A stretch of 64,000 bases of DNA from Flavobacteriales bacterium (GCA_020635655.1 JACJZI010000014.1:1-64000), one strand, 5' to 3'. Counted from the first letter of the stretch, positions 47,182-57,361 are shown. Program-made: numbers and translations. The notes: generated from the sequence alone by a model not told the origin.

Positions 47182-48355
47182 GCCGCCCTTTCCGCCGATC
47201 GATGGCGGGAGCAAGGCGATGTACGACCTGACCCGCGGGCTGATCGAGGCCCGTCAGCAGGTGAAGGTCGTCTGCATCACCACACCGAAGCACGACCTGG
47301 ATACGAGCGGCATGCCGTCCGAGATCGTGGAGAAGAGCGGCATCGAGGGTGTTTTCGTGGACACCTCCCTGAACGTGGTGGACGCCTTCGCGGACCTGAT
47401 CACGGCGGACAACTACAACATCAGCCGCTTCTTCTCGCCGGACATGGACATCCGACTGATCCGGCTGCTTGCCGCGGAACAGTTCGATGTCGTGCTGCTC
47501 GAGAGCCTGTTCATGGCGCCTTACATACCCACGATCCGCCGTTACAGTGATGCCCGCGTGGTGCTGCGCTCCCACAATCTGGAACATGTGATCCAGGAGC
47601 GGATCGCCACGGGTGAAAAGAACATCCTCAAACGCCCCTATCGCCGCTTCCTCGCCCGTCAATTGAAGAACTACGAGATGGAGGTGCTGGACCGCGTGGA
47701 TGCTGTCGCCGCGATCAGTCCGGTGGACCGGGACAATTTCCTGAGGCACGGCACGCGCACGCCGATCGCCACGATCCCGTTCGGCGTGGTCCCCGCGGAC
47801 TATGACACCACCCCGGCCAAGGGACCCCTCACCTTCTTCCATCTCGGAAGCATGGACTGGCTTCCGAACGAGGAAGGCGTACACTGGCTGGTCGACCAGG
47901 TGTGGCCGCGGCTCCTGCGCAAACAACCCAAGGCGCGCCTTCACCTGGCGGGCAATCGCATGCCCCGGGACCTGATCGCACGCCAGACGAACGGGCTGCA
48001 GATCAAGGGGCGCGTGAAGGATGCCGGTCGGTACATGGCCGAGCGACATGTCATGGTGGTCCCCCTGTTCTCCGCCGGTGGCATGCGCGTGAAGATCATC
48101 GAGGGCATGGCCATGGGCAAATGCGTGATCAGCACCCCCATCGGCGCGGAAGGCATTGAGGCCACCCACGACAAGGACATCCTGATCGCACGGAACATGA
48201 CCGAGTTCGTGGAACAGATGGACCGGGTCCTGCGGGAACCCGACCTGGCCACGCGGATCGGAACGCAGGCCCGGCATCTGATCGAGCAGCGATACGACAC
48301 CCGACGCATCGTCAAGGACCTGATCACATTCCTCAAGGGGCTTCAAAAGGCATGA
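47156..48355 (+). CDS. Glycosyltransferase, GT4-type (GT-B fold)
   Basis: 399 aa from the ATG at 47156 (MRILQLCNKPPFPPIDGGSKAMYDL, the usual GT4 glycine-rich opening). The C-terminal half has the GT4 donor-binding motifs: PFGVVPADYD, FHLGSMDWLPNEEGVHWLV and the E-x7-E motif EGMAMGKCVISTPIGAEGIE. It probably adds a sugar to LPS or another glycan at the cytoplasmic face. The donor sugar cannot be told. The start lies inside the end of lptF (26 nt overlap), and the next gene starts inside its stop (ATGA). Confidence 0.92.
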   Translation: MRILQLCNKPPFPPIDGGSKAMYDLTRGLIEARQQVKVVCITTPKHDLDTSGMPSEIVEKSGIEGVFVDTSLNVVDAFADLITADNYNISRFFSPDMDIRLIRLLAAEQFDVVLLESLFMAPYIPTIRRYSDARVVLRSHNLEHVIQERIATGEKNILKRPYRRFLARQLKNYEMEVLDRVDAVAAISPVDRDNFLRHGTRTPIATIPFGVVPADYDTTPAKGPLTFFHLGSMDWLPNEEGVHWLVDQVWPRLLRKQPKARLHLAGNRMPRDLIARQTNGLQIKGRVKDAGRYMAERHVMVVPLFSAGGMRVKIIEGMAMGKCVISTPIGAEGIEATHDKDILIARNMTEFVEQMDRVLREPDLATRIGTQARHLIEQRYDTRRIVKDLITFLKGLQKA

Positions 48356-49566
48356 AGCTCTTCGTGCTCCTATCCCGGGTCCCCTACCCTTTGGAAAAGG
48401 GGGACAAGCTGCGCGCCTATCATCTCGTGAAGCACCTCGCCGAAAGGCATGAGGTCTTTCTCTGTTGTCTGAGCGACCAGCGGATCGATCCGGCACATCT
48501 GGAACATCTCCGGGGGTTCTGCCATCACCTCGAAGTGGTGCGGCTGGCCCGCTGGCGCATTCTGTTGAAATTGGTGTTGGCCACGTTCGGTCGTCTCCCC
48601 TACCAGGTGGCCTACTTCCACCATCGTCGCGCGCAGGAACGGATCGATGATGCACTGGACCGGTTCGGCCCGGACCACATCCTCTGCCAGCTCGTACGGA
48701 CCACGGAATATGTCCGGCATCGGTACGCCGTTCCGAAGTCCCTTGACTTCATGGATACATTGAGCAAAGGCACGGAACGGCGCGCGGAGATGGCACCCTG
48801 GCCGTTCCGCCCACTGCTGCAGGCCGAAACGAGACGGTTGATCGCCTATGAGAACCTCATGTTCGACCTGTTCGACAATCGGATCATCATTTCGGCACAG
48901 GACAGGGACTACATCTACCATCCCCTGCGTGACCGCATGGTGGTGATCCCCAACGGCGTGGATGCCGCCTATTTCCGCCCCATGGAAATGGAGGTGGAGC
49001 ATGATCTGGTCTTCACGGGCAACATGAACTACCCACCCAACATCGACAGCGTCCTCTACCTCGTGCAACGCGTTCTCCCCATCGTGCGTGCACGGCGGCC
49101 GGACACCGATGTCCTGATCTCGGGTGTGGACCCGAGCCCGCGCATCCGCGAACTGGCCGCGAAGGACCCCAGGGTCCGGGTGACGGGCTGGGTGCGCGAC
49201 ATTCGTCATTCCTATGCATCGGCGAGGATCTTCGTGGCCCCGATGCAGATCGGTACCGGGTTGCAGAACAAATTGCTCGAGGCGATGGCCATGGGCATTC
49301 CGTGCATCACTTCATCGCTGGCGAACAATGCCGTGGGCGCTCCACCGGGAGAGGCCATCCTGATCGGACAGGAGCCCGCGGACTATGCCGAGCACATCCT
49401 TCGTCTGCTCAACGACCCCGATGAACGGGCGCGCATTGCGGCGAACGGGCATCGTTTCGTGCTCGCCCACTTCGACTGGCCAAGGGCCGCGGAAGCCCTG
49501 GACCGACTGATCACCGGAACGACCAACGCGCCCGGACCCGCCGCAACGCCTGCGCGGGTGGGTTAA
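48352..49566 (+). CDS. Glycosyltransferase, GT4-type (TIGR03087-like)
   Basis: 404 aa. N-terminal LLSRVPYPLEKGDKLRAYHLVKHLAERHEV and C-terminal FTGNMNYPPNIDSVLYL, VTGWVRDIRHSYASA, and EAMAMGIPCITSS show a GT-B, GT4-like enzyme. The overall pattern resembles the TIGR03087 PEP-CTERM/exosortase-associated sugar transferase group, but no exosortase genes are seen, so it is more likely a general surface-glycan enzyme. It overlaps its upstream GT by 4 nt (ATGA). RibBA follows 52 nt downstream. Confidence 0.9.
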   Translation: MKLFVLLSRVPYPLEKGDKLRAYHLVKHLAERHEVFLCCLSDQRIDPAHLEHLRGFCHHLEVVRLARWRILLKLVLATFGRLPYQVAYFHHRRAQERIDDALDRFGPDHILCQLVRTTEYVRHRYAVPKSLDFMDTLSKGTERRAEMAPWPFRPLLQAETRRLIAYENLMFDLFDNRIIISAQDRDYIYHPLRDRMVVIPNGVDAAYFRPMEMEVEHDLVFTGNMNYPPNIDSVLYLVQRVLPIVRARRPDTDVLISGVDPSPRIRELAAKDPRVRVTGWVRDIRHSYASARIFVAPMQIGTGLQNKLLEAMAMGIPCITSSLANNAVGAPPGEAILIGQEPADYAEHILRLLNDPDERARIAANGHRFVLAHFDWPRAAEALDRLITGTTNAPGPAATPARVG

Positions 49567-49571
49567 CTTCG
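49564..49571 (+). promoter_or_regulatory. Candidate -7 element of ribBA
   Basis: TAACTTCG lies on the glycosyltransferase stop codon, 47 nt before the ribBA ATG. The fit is weaker than other elements. No FMN riboswitch was recognised in the 52-nt gap, which is too short for one. Confidence 0.35.
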
Positions 49572-49618
49572 CGGGGCAGATCGGCCACCGGCCCACGTCC
49601 CACGGCCGAGAACAGAAC

Positions 49619-50842
49619 ATGGAACGCCCATTGGACCCCATCGCGGACGCCATCGCCGACATACGCGCCGGAAAGGCCGTGATCGTGGTGGACGACGAAG
49701 ACCGCGAGAACGAGGGTGACCTCGTCACCGCCGCCAGGAACGCCACACCCGAAATGATCAATTTCATGGCCAAGCACGGTCGCGGATTGATCTGTGCGCC
49801 GCTCACGGAGGAGCGTTGCGACGCGCTCGGGCTCGAACTGATGGTGAGCGACAACACGGCCCTCCATGAAACGCCCTTCACCGTAAGCGTCGATGTCAAG
49901 GGGCGCGGTACGACCACCGGCATCTCCGCTGGCGACCGGGCACGCACCATCGAAGCCCTCATCGACCCGAGCACCCGGCCCGATGACCTGGCACGACCGG
50001 GCCACATCTTCCCGCTCAAGTCCAGGAAGGGTGGCGTGCTCCGACGCACGGGGCACACCGAGGCGGCCGTGGACCTGGCCCGACTGGCGGGCATGGAACC
50101 GGCGGGCGTGATCGTGGAGATCATGAACGACGATGGCACCATGGCCCGCCTGCCCCAGTTGCGTGCGATGGCCGATCGATTCGGGCTCAAGCTGATCTCC
50201 ATCGCGGACCTCGTGGCCTACCGCATGAACAAGGAGAGCCTGATCGAACGGCAGGTGAGCGTGAAGCTTCCGACCGAATTCGGGGACTTCCAGCTGATCG
50301 CGTACCAACAAACCACCACCGGTGAGGAACATCTGGCCCTCGTAAAAGGCGAATGGGCTCCCGACGAACCGGTGCTCGTCCGTGTACATTCCTCCTGCGT
50401 CACGGGCGACATCTTCGGCAGTCACCGTTGTGATTGCGGACCGCAGCTCCATGCGGCCATGCGCCAGATCGAGGCGGAGGGCCGCGGGGTGGTGGTGTAC
50501 ATGCAGCAGGAAGGACGTGGGATCGGTCTGGTGAACAAGCTCAAGGCCTACAAGTTGCAGGAAGAGGGTCATGACACGGTGGAGGCCAACCTGATGCTCG
50601 GCTTCGACATGGACGCCAGGGACTATGGTGTGGGTGCGCAGATCCTGCACGATCTCGGCGTGCGGCGCATGCGGCTATTGACCAACAATCCCCGCAAACG
50701 GACGGGGCTGATCGGCTATGGTCTGGAGATCGTGGAGAACCTGCCCATCGAGGTGGAACCGAACGAACACAATGCGGACTACCTGCTGACGAAGAAGCTG
50801 AAGCTTGGCCATCATCTCAGCCTCCCCCGGAACGATCACTGA
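49619..50842 (+). CDS. ribBA: RibBA: DHBP synthase / GTP cyclohydrolase II
   Basis: 407 aa. The N-terminal DHBP synthase domain (about 1-205) has DDEDRENEGDLV and RTGHTEAAVDLARLAG. The C-terminal GTP cyclohydrolase II domain (about 210-407) has the zinc site CVTGDIFGSHRCDCG and the catalytic YMQQEGRGIGLVNKLKAY. It makes 3,4-dihydroxy-2-butanone 4-phosphate and the pyrimidine precursor of riboflavin. RibE, RibH and RibD are not in the window. Its 3' end overlaps the convergent tamB gene by 7 nt. Confidence 0.97.
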   Translation: MERPLDPIADAIADIRAGKAVIVVDDEDRENEGDLVTAARNATPEMINFMAKHGRGLICAPLTEERCDALGLELMVSDNTALHETPFTVSVDVKGRGTTTGISAGDRARTIEALIDPSTRPDDLARPGHIFPLKSRKGGVLRRTGHTEAAVDLARLAGMEPAGVIVEIMNDDGTMARLPQLRAMADRFGLKLISIADLVAYRMNKESLIERQVSVKLPTEFGDFQLIAYQQTTTGEEHLALVKGEWAPDEPVLVRVHSSCVTGDIFGSHRCDCGPQLHAAMRQIEAEGRGVVVYMQQEGRGIGLVNKLKAYKLQEEGHDTVEANLMLGFDMDARDYGVGAQILHDLGVRRMRLLTNNPRKRTGLIGYGLEIVENLPIEVEPNEHNADYLLTKKLKLGHHLSLPRNDH

Positions 50843-53800
50843 TCGGCGCGCCTGTCCTTCCTGCCCTTGAAGATGTTCGTGATCCGGTGCCAGAGGTCGC
50901 GGGCATCGTCGAATTCCTCGCGATAAGTCAGGCCCGCACCCTGGGTGGTCGCGGCCTGGTCCACTTGGTTCAGGTTGCGGTCATTGCTCTGACTGAAGGC
51001 CTTCAGCCGCAATTTGCCGTCATCGGTCAGGAGATACTCCAGGGAGAAGTCCCCCACCAGGGAATTGCTCTGGGCACTGGACCGTGTGCCGTACTGAACG
51101 CCGACGTTCGTGCTGAGCAACAGACGTTCCTTGAAGAGTTGCGTGCTTACGGCCAGTTCCAACTCATCCTGTGTCAGCGCGTCGCCCGGCCGGTAGTTCA
51201 CGCCCAGGTCCACATCGTTGCTCAACTGGCTCAACCAATTGCTCACCTGATTGCTGAGCAGTTCACTGCCGGTGGTACCCACCACATTGGACCCGGTGGA
51301 GGCGCTGGCGTCGCCCTGTCCGAAACGGTCGACGGGCAGGAAACGGTTGAGCACGATGAGCGCGAAGGCCTGGCGGTCCAGTTCGTCCTTGTCGCTGAGC
51401 AGGCTGTTCACCTGGGTCCGCGTGCCTTCATCCACGCTCGGCAGCCGGATGTCGAACCCGATGTCGGGGTTCTCCAGCCGATCGGTCAGGTGCATGAGCA
51501 CTTCCACGGGCACCCGTTTCGTATAGGTGTCTGTGCGTTCGTCCGGGATGATGTCGTACAAGGGTGCCCGTAATCGGTAGACCGCATCCAGAGCAAGCTG
51601 GGCGTCGAAGGGATCACCGTACCAGGTGATGTGCCCGCCCGGCTCCACATCGAATCGCTTGTTGACCACGTTGCGGAGCGTGAACAGGTACTGTCCGTCC
51701 GTCACCTCCATGTCCCCGCGCATGCTGAACTCACCGCTCGGCGTGACCTCCATCTGGATGTTGCCCCTGCCGCTGCCGGAGAGGATGTCACCCACCGTGG
51801 GATCGAAGATGAGCTCGAAACGGGCATCCGGGGTCACTTCCACGTTCATGTCCAGGTCGATACCCGAGAGGTCCACTTCGTTGTTGATGCTGTCCTGTCG
51901 GACATCACCCGCGTGGAACCGCACGAAGTCGATGCCGCTGACCTCGGTGCTGCTCCCCAGGGGCAGGCTGATCACCGTGCCTCTCTCCGCTTTGGCATCG
52001 AGGGCGATCTCCAGATTGTCCGCATACCCGCTCACCTGAAGGTCACCGGTGGCATACGCCCTCCCATAATAGAGCGAATTGTCCAGATCGGTCGTGTTCA
52101 TGCAGAGGAAGTGGTCCATGGACAGGGTCACATCGAAGTTCCAATCGCTGAACCCGTGGTGGATGATCGTCCCGATGGCGTCGGCCTCGTGACCCTCCTC
52201 ATCGATCAGTTTCACAAAGTCGAGTGTGAACATGTCCGGCAGGATGCGCACCTCATGTGTGAAATGATAGAAGGTGTTGAGGTAGGCAATGCGCATGCCG
52301 GCATCCTGCATGAACGCTCGCCCATCGACCAGTGGCACGGCGAAGGTCCCACCGACATGGACCTTGCCGGTGACCTGCCCCTGAAGATCGCTGATGTCAT
52401 CGGGCAGGTATGGATCGAGGAAGGCCAGGTCGAATTGATCGAGCACCAGTTCCAGATCGAGCTGCTTGTTGGGATCACCGGGAGCGATGCTGCCGCTGAA
52501 ATCCAGTGCCCTGAGCGTATCGCGCAGCAATTTTCCGCTCACTTCCATCTGTTGGACCCGCTTGTCCCATTGTGCGGAGAACTGCAGGTCGCCCACCGGT
52601 CGATCCTCTATGGCCAGGCTGTCCAGGCAGAGATAGCTGAAGAAGTGGGGCGTGCCCAATGCATCGAACAACCTGCCATCGCCGCTCAGGATCCCGTGCG
52701 TCGTGGGGCCCGAATAGAAGGGACGCGCGTTCTCCAACCGGAGGTCCTGGAACTCGAAAGCGATCGCCTCGTGCGGATCACGCCCGAGCACGCCGTCCAG
52801 GCGCACATGTTGATCCCCATCGATCAATTCCAGGCCCTGGATGTGCAGTGCATTGCTGTCCAGGGTCAGTGTCGCCACTGCCGGGTTGTGCCAGGTGCCC
52901 CGTCCGAAGTACAACTCCGATGGCAAAAGGTCCAGCGAGACCTTGCCAGGACCCAGGACCTGTCCCTGCAGGTCGATATTGCCGCTGGTATTGTTCGTGC
53001 TTCCGGCCCATCCCATGCTGAGCTCGAGTTCATCCTGATACGCCTTCCCGGTGATGTCGATCCCTGTGATGAACGTGCTGTCCGCAAGTTGTTGCCGCCG
53101 ACTTCGGAAGGACAGCGCCAACACATCAAGGGTCTTGTCGAGGATCACCTGCACGGAATCGCTGCCCAGACCCGCGTAGCTGATGAACGGGAGATCGGCC
53201 GTTAGTCCGACATCGAACGTGCGGCTGTCGAAGCGACCTTCGATCCGCGCTCCCGGGTCGAGCCGCAACTGGGGAACGGCCAGATGCAGGGCCGCGGACA
53301 GTTCCTTCACGCGTATTTCGAAGTTGAAATGCTGCTCGTCCAGGGCATAGTCGACCTGGTCGCTCATCGAGGGGAACACACTGTAGAATACGCTGGTGAT
53401 CGCCCGAGGCAGCCGGGTGGGCAGGAACTCGCCCCGAACATCGACATCCGCCATGTCCGACCGCAGCTGGAGGATCGGCTCACCCGCCTCCCTGCCACTG
53501 ACCAATGAGAGGTCCCCGAAGCGATAGGTACTGTCCGCGTCGCAGTATTCCAGTCCCAGGACCTGCAAAGTGCCCTTCAGACTGTCCGGGGCCAGCTCGC
53601 CATCGGCCTGAAGACCGAAGGAGACCTCGCCCAAATGCAGGTCGGGCAGCATCTTCAGTTCATACAGATCCGCGTGATCGACCCGGGCCTTGAAATCCAC
53701 CTTGGGCCATTTGCCGCGCAGGTCCGCCAGCCCATCGAACACCAGCTGGACGTTCGGGTCGTCGCACTCCAGATGACCATTGAAGAGCCTGCGTTCCAGG

Positions 53801-55242
53801 CGGCCGTTCAATCGGATCCCCGAGATCACGTGCTCGTTGACGGTCAGTTTGGGCACTACCCCCTCGAGGTCCGCCCGCATCGAGGCCAGATCGTTGCCCT
53901 TGGCATGAACGCGCAGGTCGCAGGCGATCGGGCCAATGGTCCTGTCGTGCATCACGGGGCCCGGATCGAAATCGTCGGTGACCAGCTTGCCGTCCAGATC
54001 GAACACACGGCTCACGGTATCGCGTTCGAAGCTGATGTCCGCCCGCAGGACCCCAAGCTCGGTGCTCGCCCGCCCGAATGCGGTGAAGCTGTTGATGAAA
54101 CCGGTGAAGTTGCCGCGGAAAACGATGGGGCCCAGCGACCGCAGTTCCTCAGGGATGTGCAGATGTTGGCCTTCCGTGAACGGAACAGCCGGCAGTGAGG
54201 CGAGGTCGGCGTGGTCCGTGGTGAGCTGTTCGACATCAAGAATGATGAACGTGTTCGCGATGGTCGGCAGGCCGTTCATCTCGACCGACCCGGAGAAGTG
54301 TGTCCCGGCCCCGTAAGAGATGTCCACGTGGCGCCCCTTGAGGTCGGCGACCGTGCCACGGTAGTCGCCGCTTGCCTGGATCGTGGTCCCCAACCCCTGC
54401 AGTGGTGGTGCGAAGAAGGCGATATCCCTGGCCCCCACCCGGGACGAATCCAACGCCAACTCGAATCCGACAGCGTCCGTGAACCGGCCGTAGTCGGACC
54501 AGTTGGTGGTGTGGAAGGCGAGATCGCCGCGGACCGCACTGTTCGGCGTCACCAATTGAAGCCCGTTCACGACGATACCGGACCCACTAACCGAGGCCTG
54601 GCCGTCGAGATGGTCCAGCTCGAGCCCGCTGCGTTCCTTGAACGCCACATGGTCCAGGTCCGCCAGCACCGAATCGGCGATCAGAACGAGTTCACGTCCC
54701 CGTATGTCGGCGTCATGCACGTCCACATGGTCGAAGTCGACCCCGAAAGGGATCGGGGCCGCCTGGTGGTCATCGTAGGTGAAGTGGAAGCGCTGGATGT
54801 CGAAGCTGCGGCATTGGACCACCCAGAGCTCACCCGACGTCGTGGTATCCCCACTGCCCAAGGCGTCGATCCATTCGGTCAGATTGCTATGTGCCGCGCC
54901 CTGGGCCCTGTCCAACCGGAAACGGGCATCACGCAGGTACAATGCACCGACCGACACGTGATGGGAACGCGGATGCACCCGCCATCGGTCCACTTTCAAT
55001 CGGCCCGCAGCGAAGAGGGTATCCCCTTCCAGGTCCGATACCAACAAGCCGTCGAAACGACTTGGACCGAACAACCCGATGCGCAATCGGTCCACCTGGA
55101 TGCGGAACCCCATTCGTTCGTTCAGACCGCTGAGCACCTGATGTGCGATCCAGGTCTGGACCGTGGCGGACGGCAACAGGAACAGGAGAACGAGCACGAA
55201 GGTCACAACGGCCAGCAAAGACCAGGCGGTCCAGCGCAGCAA
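50836..55242 (-). CDS. tamB: TamB/YtfN-type translocation and assembly module
   Basis: 1468 aa from a TTG at 55242. No in-frame ATG lies upstream, and the region before is ATG-poor, so the start is uncertain. An N-terminal membrane anchor (about 5-27, WSLLAVVTFVLVLLFLLP) is followed by a very long beta-taco region of repeated strands, and a C-terminal DUF490 domain with the family end pattern TTQGAGLTYREEFDDARDLWHRI. TamB spans the periplasm and helps lipid and outer-membrane protein transport. The layout tamB divergent to tsaD recurs in Bacteroidetes. Confidence 0.9.
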   Translation of the reverse strand: MLRWTAWSLLAVVTFVLVLLFLLPSATVQTWIAHQVLSGLNERMGFRIQVDRLRIGLFGPSRFDGLLVSDLEGDTLFAAGRLKVDRWRVHPRSHHVSVGALYLRDARFRLDRAQGAAHSNLTEWIDALGSGDTTTSGELWVVQCRSFDIQRFHFTYDDHQAAPIPFGVDFDHVDVHDADIRGRELVLIADSVLADLDHVAFKERSGLELDHLDGQASVSGSGIVVNGLQLVTPNSAVRGDLAFHTTNWSDYGRFTDAVGFELALDSSRVGARDIAFFAPPLQGLGTTIQASGDYRGTVADLKGRHVDISYGAGTHFSGSVEMNGLPTIANTFIILDVEQLTTDHADLASLPAVPFTEGQHLHIPEELRSLGPIVFRGNFTGFINSFTAFGRASTELGVLRADISFERDTVSRVFDLDGKLVTDDFDPGPVMHDRTIGPIACDLRVHAKGNDLASMRADLEGVVPKLTVNEHVISGIRLNGRLERRLFNGHLECDDPNVQLVFDGLADLRGKWPKVDFKARVDHADLYELKMLPDLHLGEVSFGLQADGELAPDSLKGTLQVLGLEYCDADSTYRFGDLSLVSGREAGEPILQLRSDMADVDVRGEFLPTRLPRAITSVFYSVFPSMSDQVDYALDEQHFNFEIRVKELSAALHLAVPQLRLDPGARIEGRFDSRTFDVGLTADLPFISYAGLGSDSVQVILDKTLDVLALSFRSRRQQLADSTFITGIDITGKAYQDELELSMGWAGSTNNTSGNIDLQGQVLGPGKVSLDLLPSELYFGRGTWHNPAVATLTLDSNALHIQGLELIDGDQHVRLDGVLGRDPHEAIAFEFQDLRLENARPFYSGPTTHGILSGDGRLFDALGTPHFFSYLCLDSLAIEDRPVGDLQFSAQWDKRVQQMEVSGKLLRDTLRALDFSGSIAPGDPNKQLDLELVLDQFDLAFLDPYLPDDISDLQGQVTGKVHVGGTFAVPLVDGRAFMQDAGMRIAYLNTFYHFTHEVRILPDMFTLDFVKLIDEEGHEADAIGTIIHHGFSDWNFDVTLSMDHFLCMNTTDLDNSLYYGRAYATGDLQVSGYADNLEIALDAKAERGTVISLPLGSSTEVSGIDFVRFHAGDVRQDSINNEVDLSGIDLDMNVEVTPDARFELIFDPTVGDILSGSGRGNIQMEVTPSGEFSMRGDMEVTDGQYLFTLRNVVNKRFDVEPGGHITWYGDPFDAQLALDAVYRLRAPLYDIIPDERTDTYTKRVPVEVLMHLTDRLENPDIGFDIRLPSVDEGTRTQVNSLLSDKDELDRQAFALIVLNRFLPVDRFGQGDASASTGSNVVGTTGSELLSNQVSNWLSQLSNDVDLGVNYRPGDALTQDELELAVSTQLFKERLLLSTNVGVQYGTRSSAQSNSLVGDFSLEYLLTDDGKLRLKAFSQSNDRNLNQVDQAATTQGAGLTYREEFDDARDLWHRITNIFKGRKDRRADQ

Positions 55243-55286
55243 GCGCTTTGTCCATCGTGCGATCCGTCGGCTGGCCAGCGTGAACG

Positions 55287-55294
55287 TAGTTTTG
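55287..55294 (+). promoter_or_regulatory. -7 element of tsaD promoter
   Basis: TAGTTTTG matches TAnnTTTG and ends 28 nt before the tsaD ATG. It lies in the 80-bp gap between divergent tamB and tsaD. Confidence 0.55.
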
Positions 55295-55322
55295 CCGGCT
55301 GTTCCGCAACAACCAGGCCCGG

Positions 55323-56369
55323 ATGGCGAAATTAGCGGCTGCCCCCAAGCCCCGGTCAGGAGCCGAGATCATCCTGGGCATCGAGAGCTCCTGCGATGAT
55401 ACGGCCGCGGCCGTGCTCATCGATGGCGTCGTGCGTTCCAACGTCGTGGCCGGCCAGGAGGTGCATCGGCAATGGGGTGGCGTGGTGCCCGAACTGGCCA
55501 GTCGCGCCCACCAACAGAACCTTGTTCCCGTCGTGCACGAAGCCCTTCGCCGAGCGGGGATCGGCCCACGGGAGATCACCGCAGTGGCTTTCACCCAGGG
55601 GCCCGGTCTCATCGGCGCGTTGCTCGTTGGTGCATGTTTCGCCCGGTCAATGGCACAGGCATTGGGCGTTCCGTTGATCGCCGTGGACCATCTGCAGGCC
55701 CATGTGCTGGCCCATTTCATCCCAGGTCAGGGCGCCATCCCGGAACTGCCGTTCATCAACCTGACCGTGAGCGGTGGCCATACACGGATCGTCCACGTGC
55801 GTTCGCCCCTGGACATGGAGGTGATCGGGACCACGCTCGACGATGCGGCGGGCGAGGCCTTCGACAAAGGGGCCAAACTGCTGGGCCTCGCCTATCCCGG
55901 GGGGCCATTGATCGACCAGTGGGCGCGTCGGGGTGACCCGCAACGTTTCCGGCTTCCCCTGCCACAGGTGGATGGTCTGAACATGAGCTTCAGCGGCGTG
56001 AAAACAGCCTTCCGTGACCTGGTACGTCACACCATGGAGAAGGACCCTGCGCCTTCCGAACAGACCCGAGCGGACCTGGCCGCCACCTTGCAGCGAACGA
56101 TCATAGAAGTGCTTGTGGAGAAGCTCATCGCCGCCGTGGACCGCGTCGGATGCGACCGGATCGGTGTATCCGGGGGGGTCTCGGTGAACTCCGGCCTCCG
56201 GGACCGGCTGCAAGGCGAAGGCAGGGCACGACACTGGACGGTGCACTTTCCCCATCCCGAATACTGCACGGACAATGCCGCGATGATCGCCATGGCCGGC
56301 CGTTCCCTTTTGCATGCCGGCATCGTGGCCTCGTTGGACGTGGTGCCGCACGCACGTCCGCCGAAGTAG
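55323..56369 (+). CDS. tsaD: tRNA N6-adenosine threonylcarbamoyltransferase
   Basis: 348 aa. Metal site in HLQAHVLAHF. Other TsaD/Kae1 motifs: LGIESSCDDTAAAV at the start, GVVPELASRAHQQNLVPV, GPGLIGALLVG, LTVSGGHTRIV, and ISVSGGVSVNSGLRDRL-like (VSGGVSVNSGL). It transfers the threonylcarbamoyl group to A37 of ANN-reading tRNAs with TsaB and TsaE, neither of which is adjacent. Confidence 0.97.
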   Translation: MAKLAAAPKPRSGAEIILGIESSCDDTAAAVLIDGVVRSNVVAGQEVHRQWGGVVPELASRAHQQNLVPVVHEALRRAGIGPREITAVAFTQGPGLIGALLVGACFARSMAQALGVPLIAVDHLQAHVLAHFIPGQGAIPELPFINLTVSGGHTRIVHVRSPLDMEVIGTTLDDAAGEAFDKGAKLLGLAYPGGPLIDQWARRGDPQRFRLPLPQVDGLNMSFSGVKTAFRDLVRHTMEKDPAPSEQTRADLAATLQRTIIEVLVEKLIAAVDRVGCDRIGVSGGVSVNSGLRDRLQGEGRARHWTVHFPHPEYCTDNAAMIAMAGRSLLHAGIVASLDVVPHARPPK

Positions 56370-56399
56370 GCCCAGCGATGCACCTCGCCCCCTTCCACC

Positions 56400-56407
56400 T
56401 ACCTTTG
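56400..56407 (+). promoter_or_regulatory. -7 element of TPR gene promoter
   Basis: TACCTTTG ends 5 nt before the ATG at 56413. Transcription would start at or next to the start codon, so the message is probably leaderless. Confidence 0.6.
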
Positions 56408-56412
56408 GCGCC

Positions 56413-57357
56413 ATGCGGATGATCCCGTGGCCCATCCTGTGCGCCAGCCTTATGAGCACGATCCCTGGAAGGTCTCAGGACGTGAACGGACTTCTTGCAC
56501 AGGGGGATAGCTTGATGCGCTCGGGACATTATCAAAAGGCGCTGTCGAGCTTCAACGATGCCGTGGAACACGCGCCCAATGCCACCACGTATTCGGCCAG
56601 GGCCAGGGCCTACTTCGCCATGGACCGGATCGACCGTTTCGCGGAGGATGTGCAACGCGCCCTCTCGCTCGACAGCACCCATGCGGAAGCCAACTACCAG
56701 CGGGCCCTGTACGCATATCAGGGTGAGGATCTCCGCGCCGCGGAACGCTACAGTTCAAGGGGGCTCGGTTACGTGAAGGACGAGGCCCTGCACAACCAGC
56801 TGCTCCTGCTGCGTGGTCAGGCCCGGGCTGAGCTGCACGAGGACCTGAAGGCGGTGGACGATCTGCGCGAAGGTCTGAAGGACCGCCCGGACGACATCGA
56901 GGCGAACGCCACACTGGCGCGCGTCCTGGATGCCCTCCACGACCACGAGGATGCCCTTGTCGTGCTTGCCCATCTCTGTGAGCTGGAGCCGGACAACGTG
57001 GGCCATTGGACGAACAGGGGGTTCGAGCTCGCATCCCTGGACCGCCATGAAGAGGCCCTTGCGATGTATGCCAAGGCCCTGGAGATCGACAAGGACGAAC
57101 CCGTGGCGCTGAGCGACCGCGCCTATTCCCTCATGGAATTGGGACGCAACGACGAGGCCATGAAGGAAGTGGAGAAGAGCCTGCGCTTCTATCCGGCCAA
57201 CGCCTTTGCGCTCCGCACGCGGGCCTTGCTCCGCATGCGGAAAGGGGATCGGGAAAAGGCCTGCTCCGACCTGTCCCTTGCCCGCATCCTGGGCGGGGTG
57301 GACGACATCGACGCCCTCATCCAGGAGCACTGCGGCAACCTGCCGCAGGAACGTTGA
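56413..57357 (+). CDS. Secreted tetratricopeptide-repeat protein
   Basis: 314 aa from the ATG at 56413; the position of the TACCTTTG element supports this start. Signal peptide about 1-22 (WPILCASLMSTIPGRSQ). Seven or so TPR units follow (SGHYQKALSSFNDAVEHAPN, LDRHEEALAMYAKALEIDKDEP, LGRNDEAMKEVEKSLRFYPA). No catalytic domain is present, so it is probably a periplasmic scaffold. The partner is unknown. It is convergent with the choice-of-anchor-B gene. Confidence 0.85.
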   Translation: MRMIPWPILCASLMSTIPGRSQDVNGLLAQGDSLMRSGHYQKALSSFNDAVEHAPNATTYSARARAYFAMDRIDRFAEDVQRALSLDSTHAEANYQRALYAYQGEDLRAAERYSSRGLGYVKDEALHNQLLLLRGQARAELHEDLKAVDDLREGLKDRPDDIEANATLARVLDALHDHEDALVVLAHLCELEPDNVGHWTNRGFELASLDRHEEALAMYAKALEIDKDEPVALSDRAYSLMELGRNDEAMKEVEKSLRFYPANAFALRTRALLRMRKGDREKACSDLSLARILGGVDDIDALIQEHCGNLPQER

Positions 57358-57361
57358 AGGA

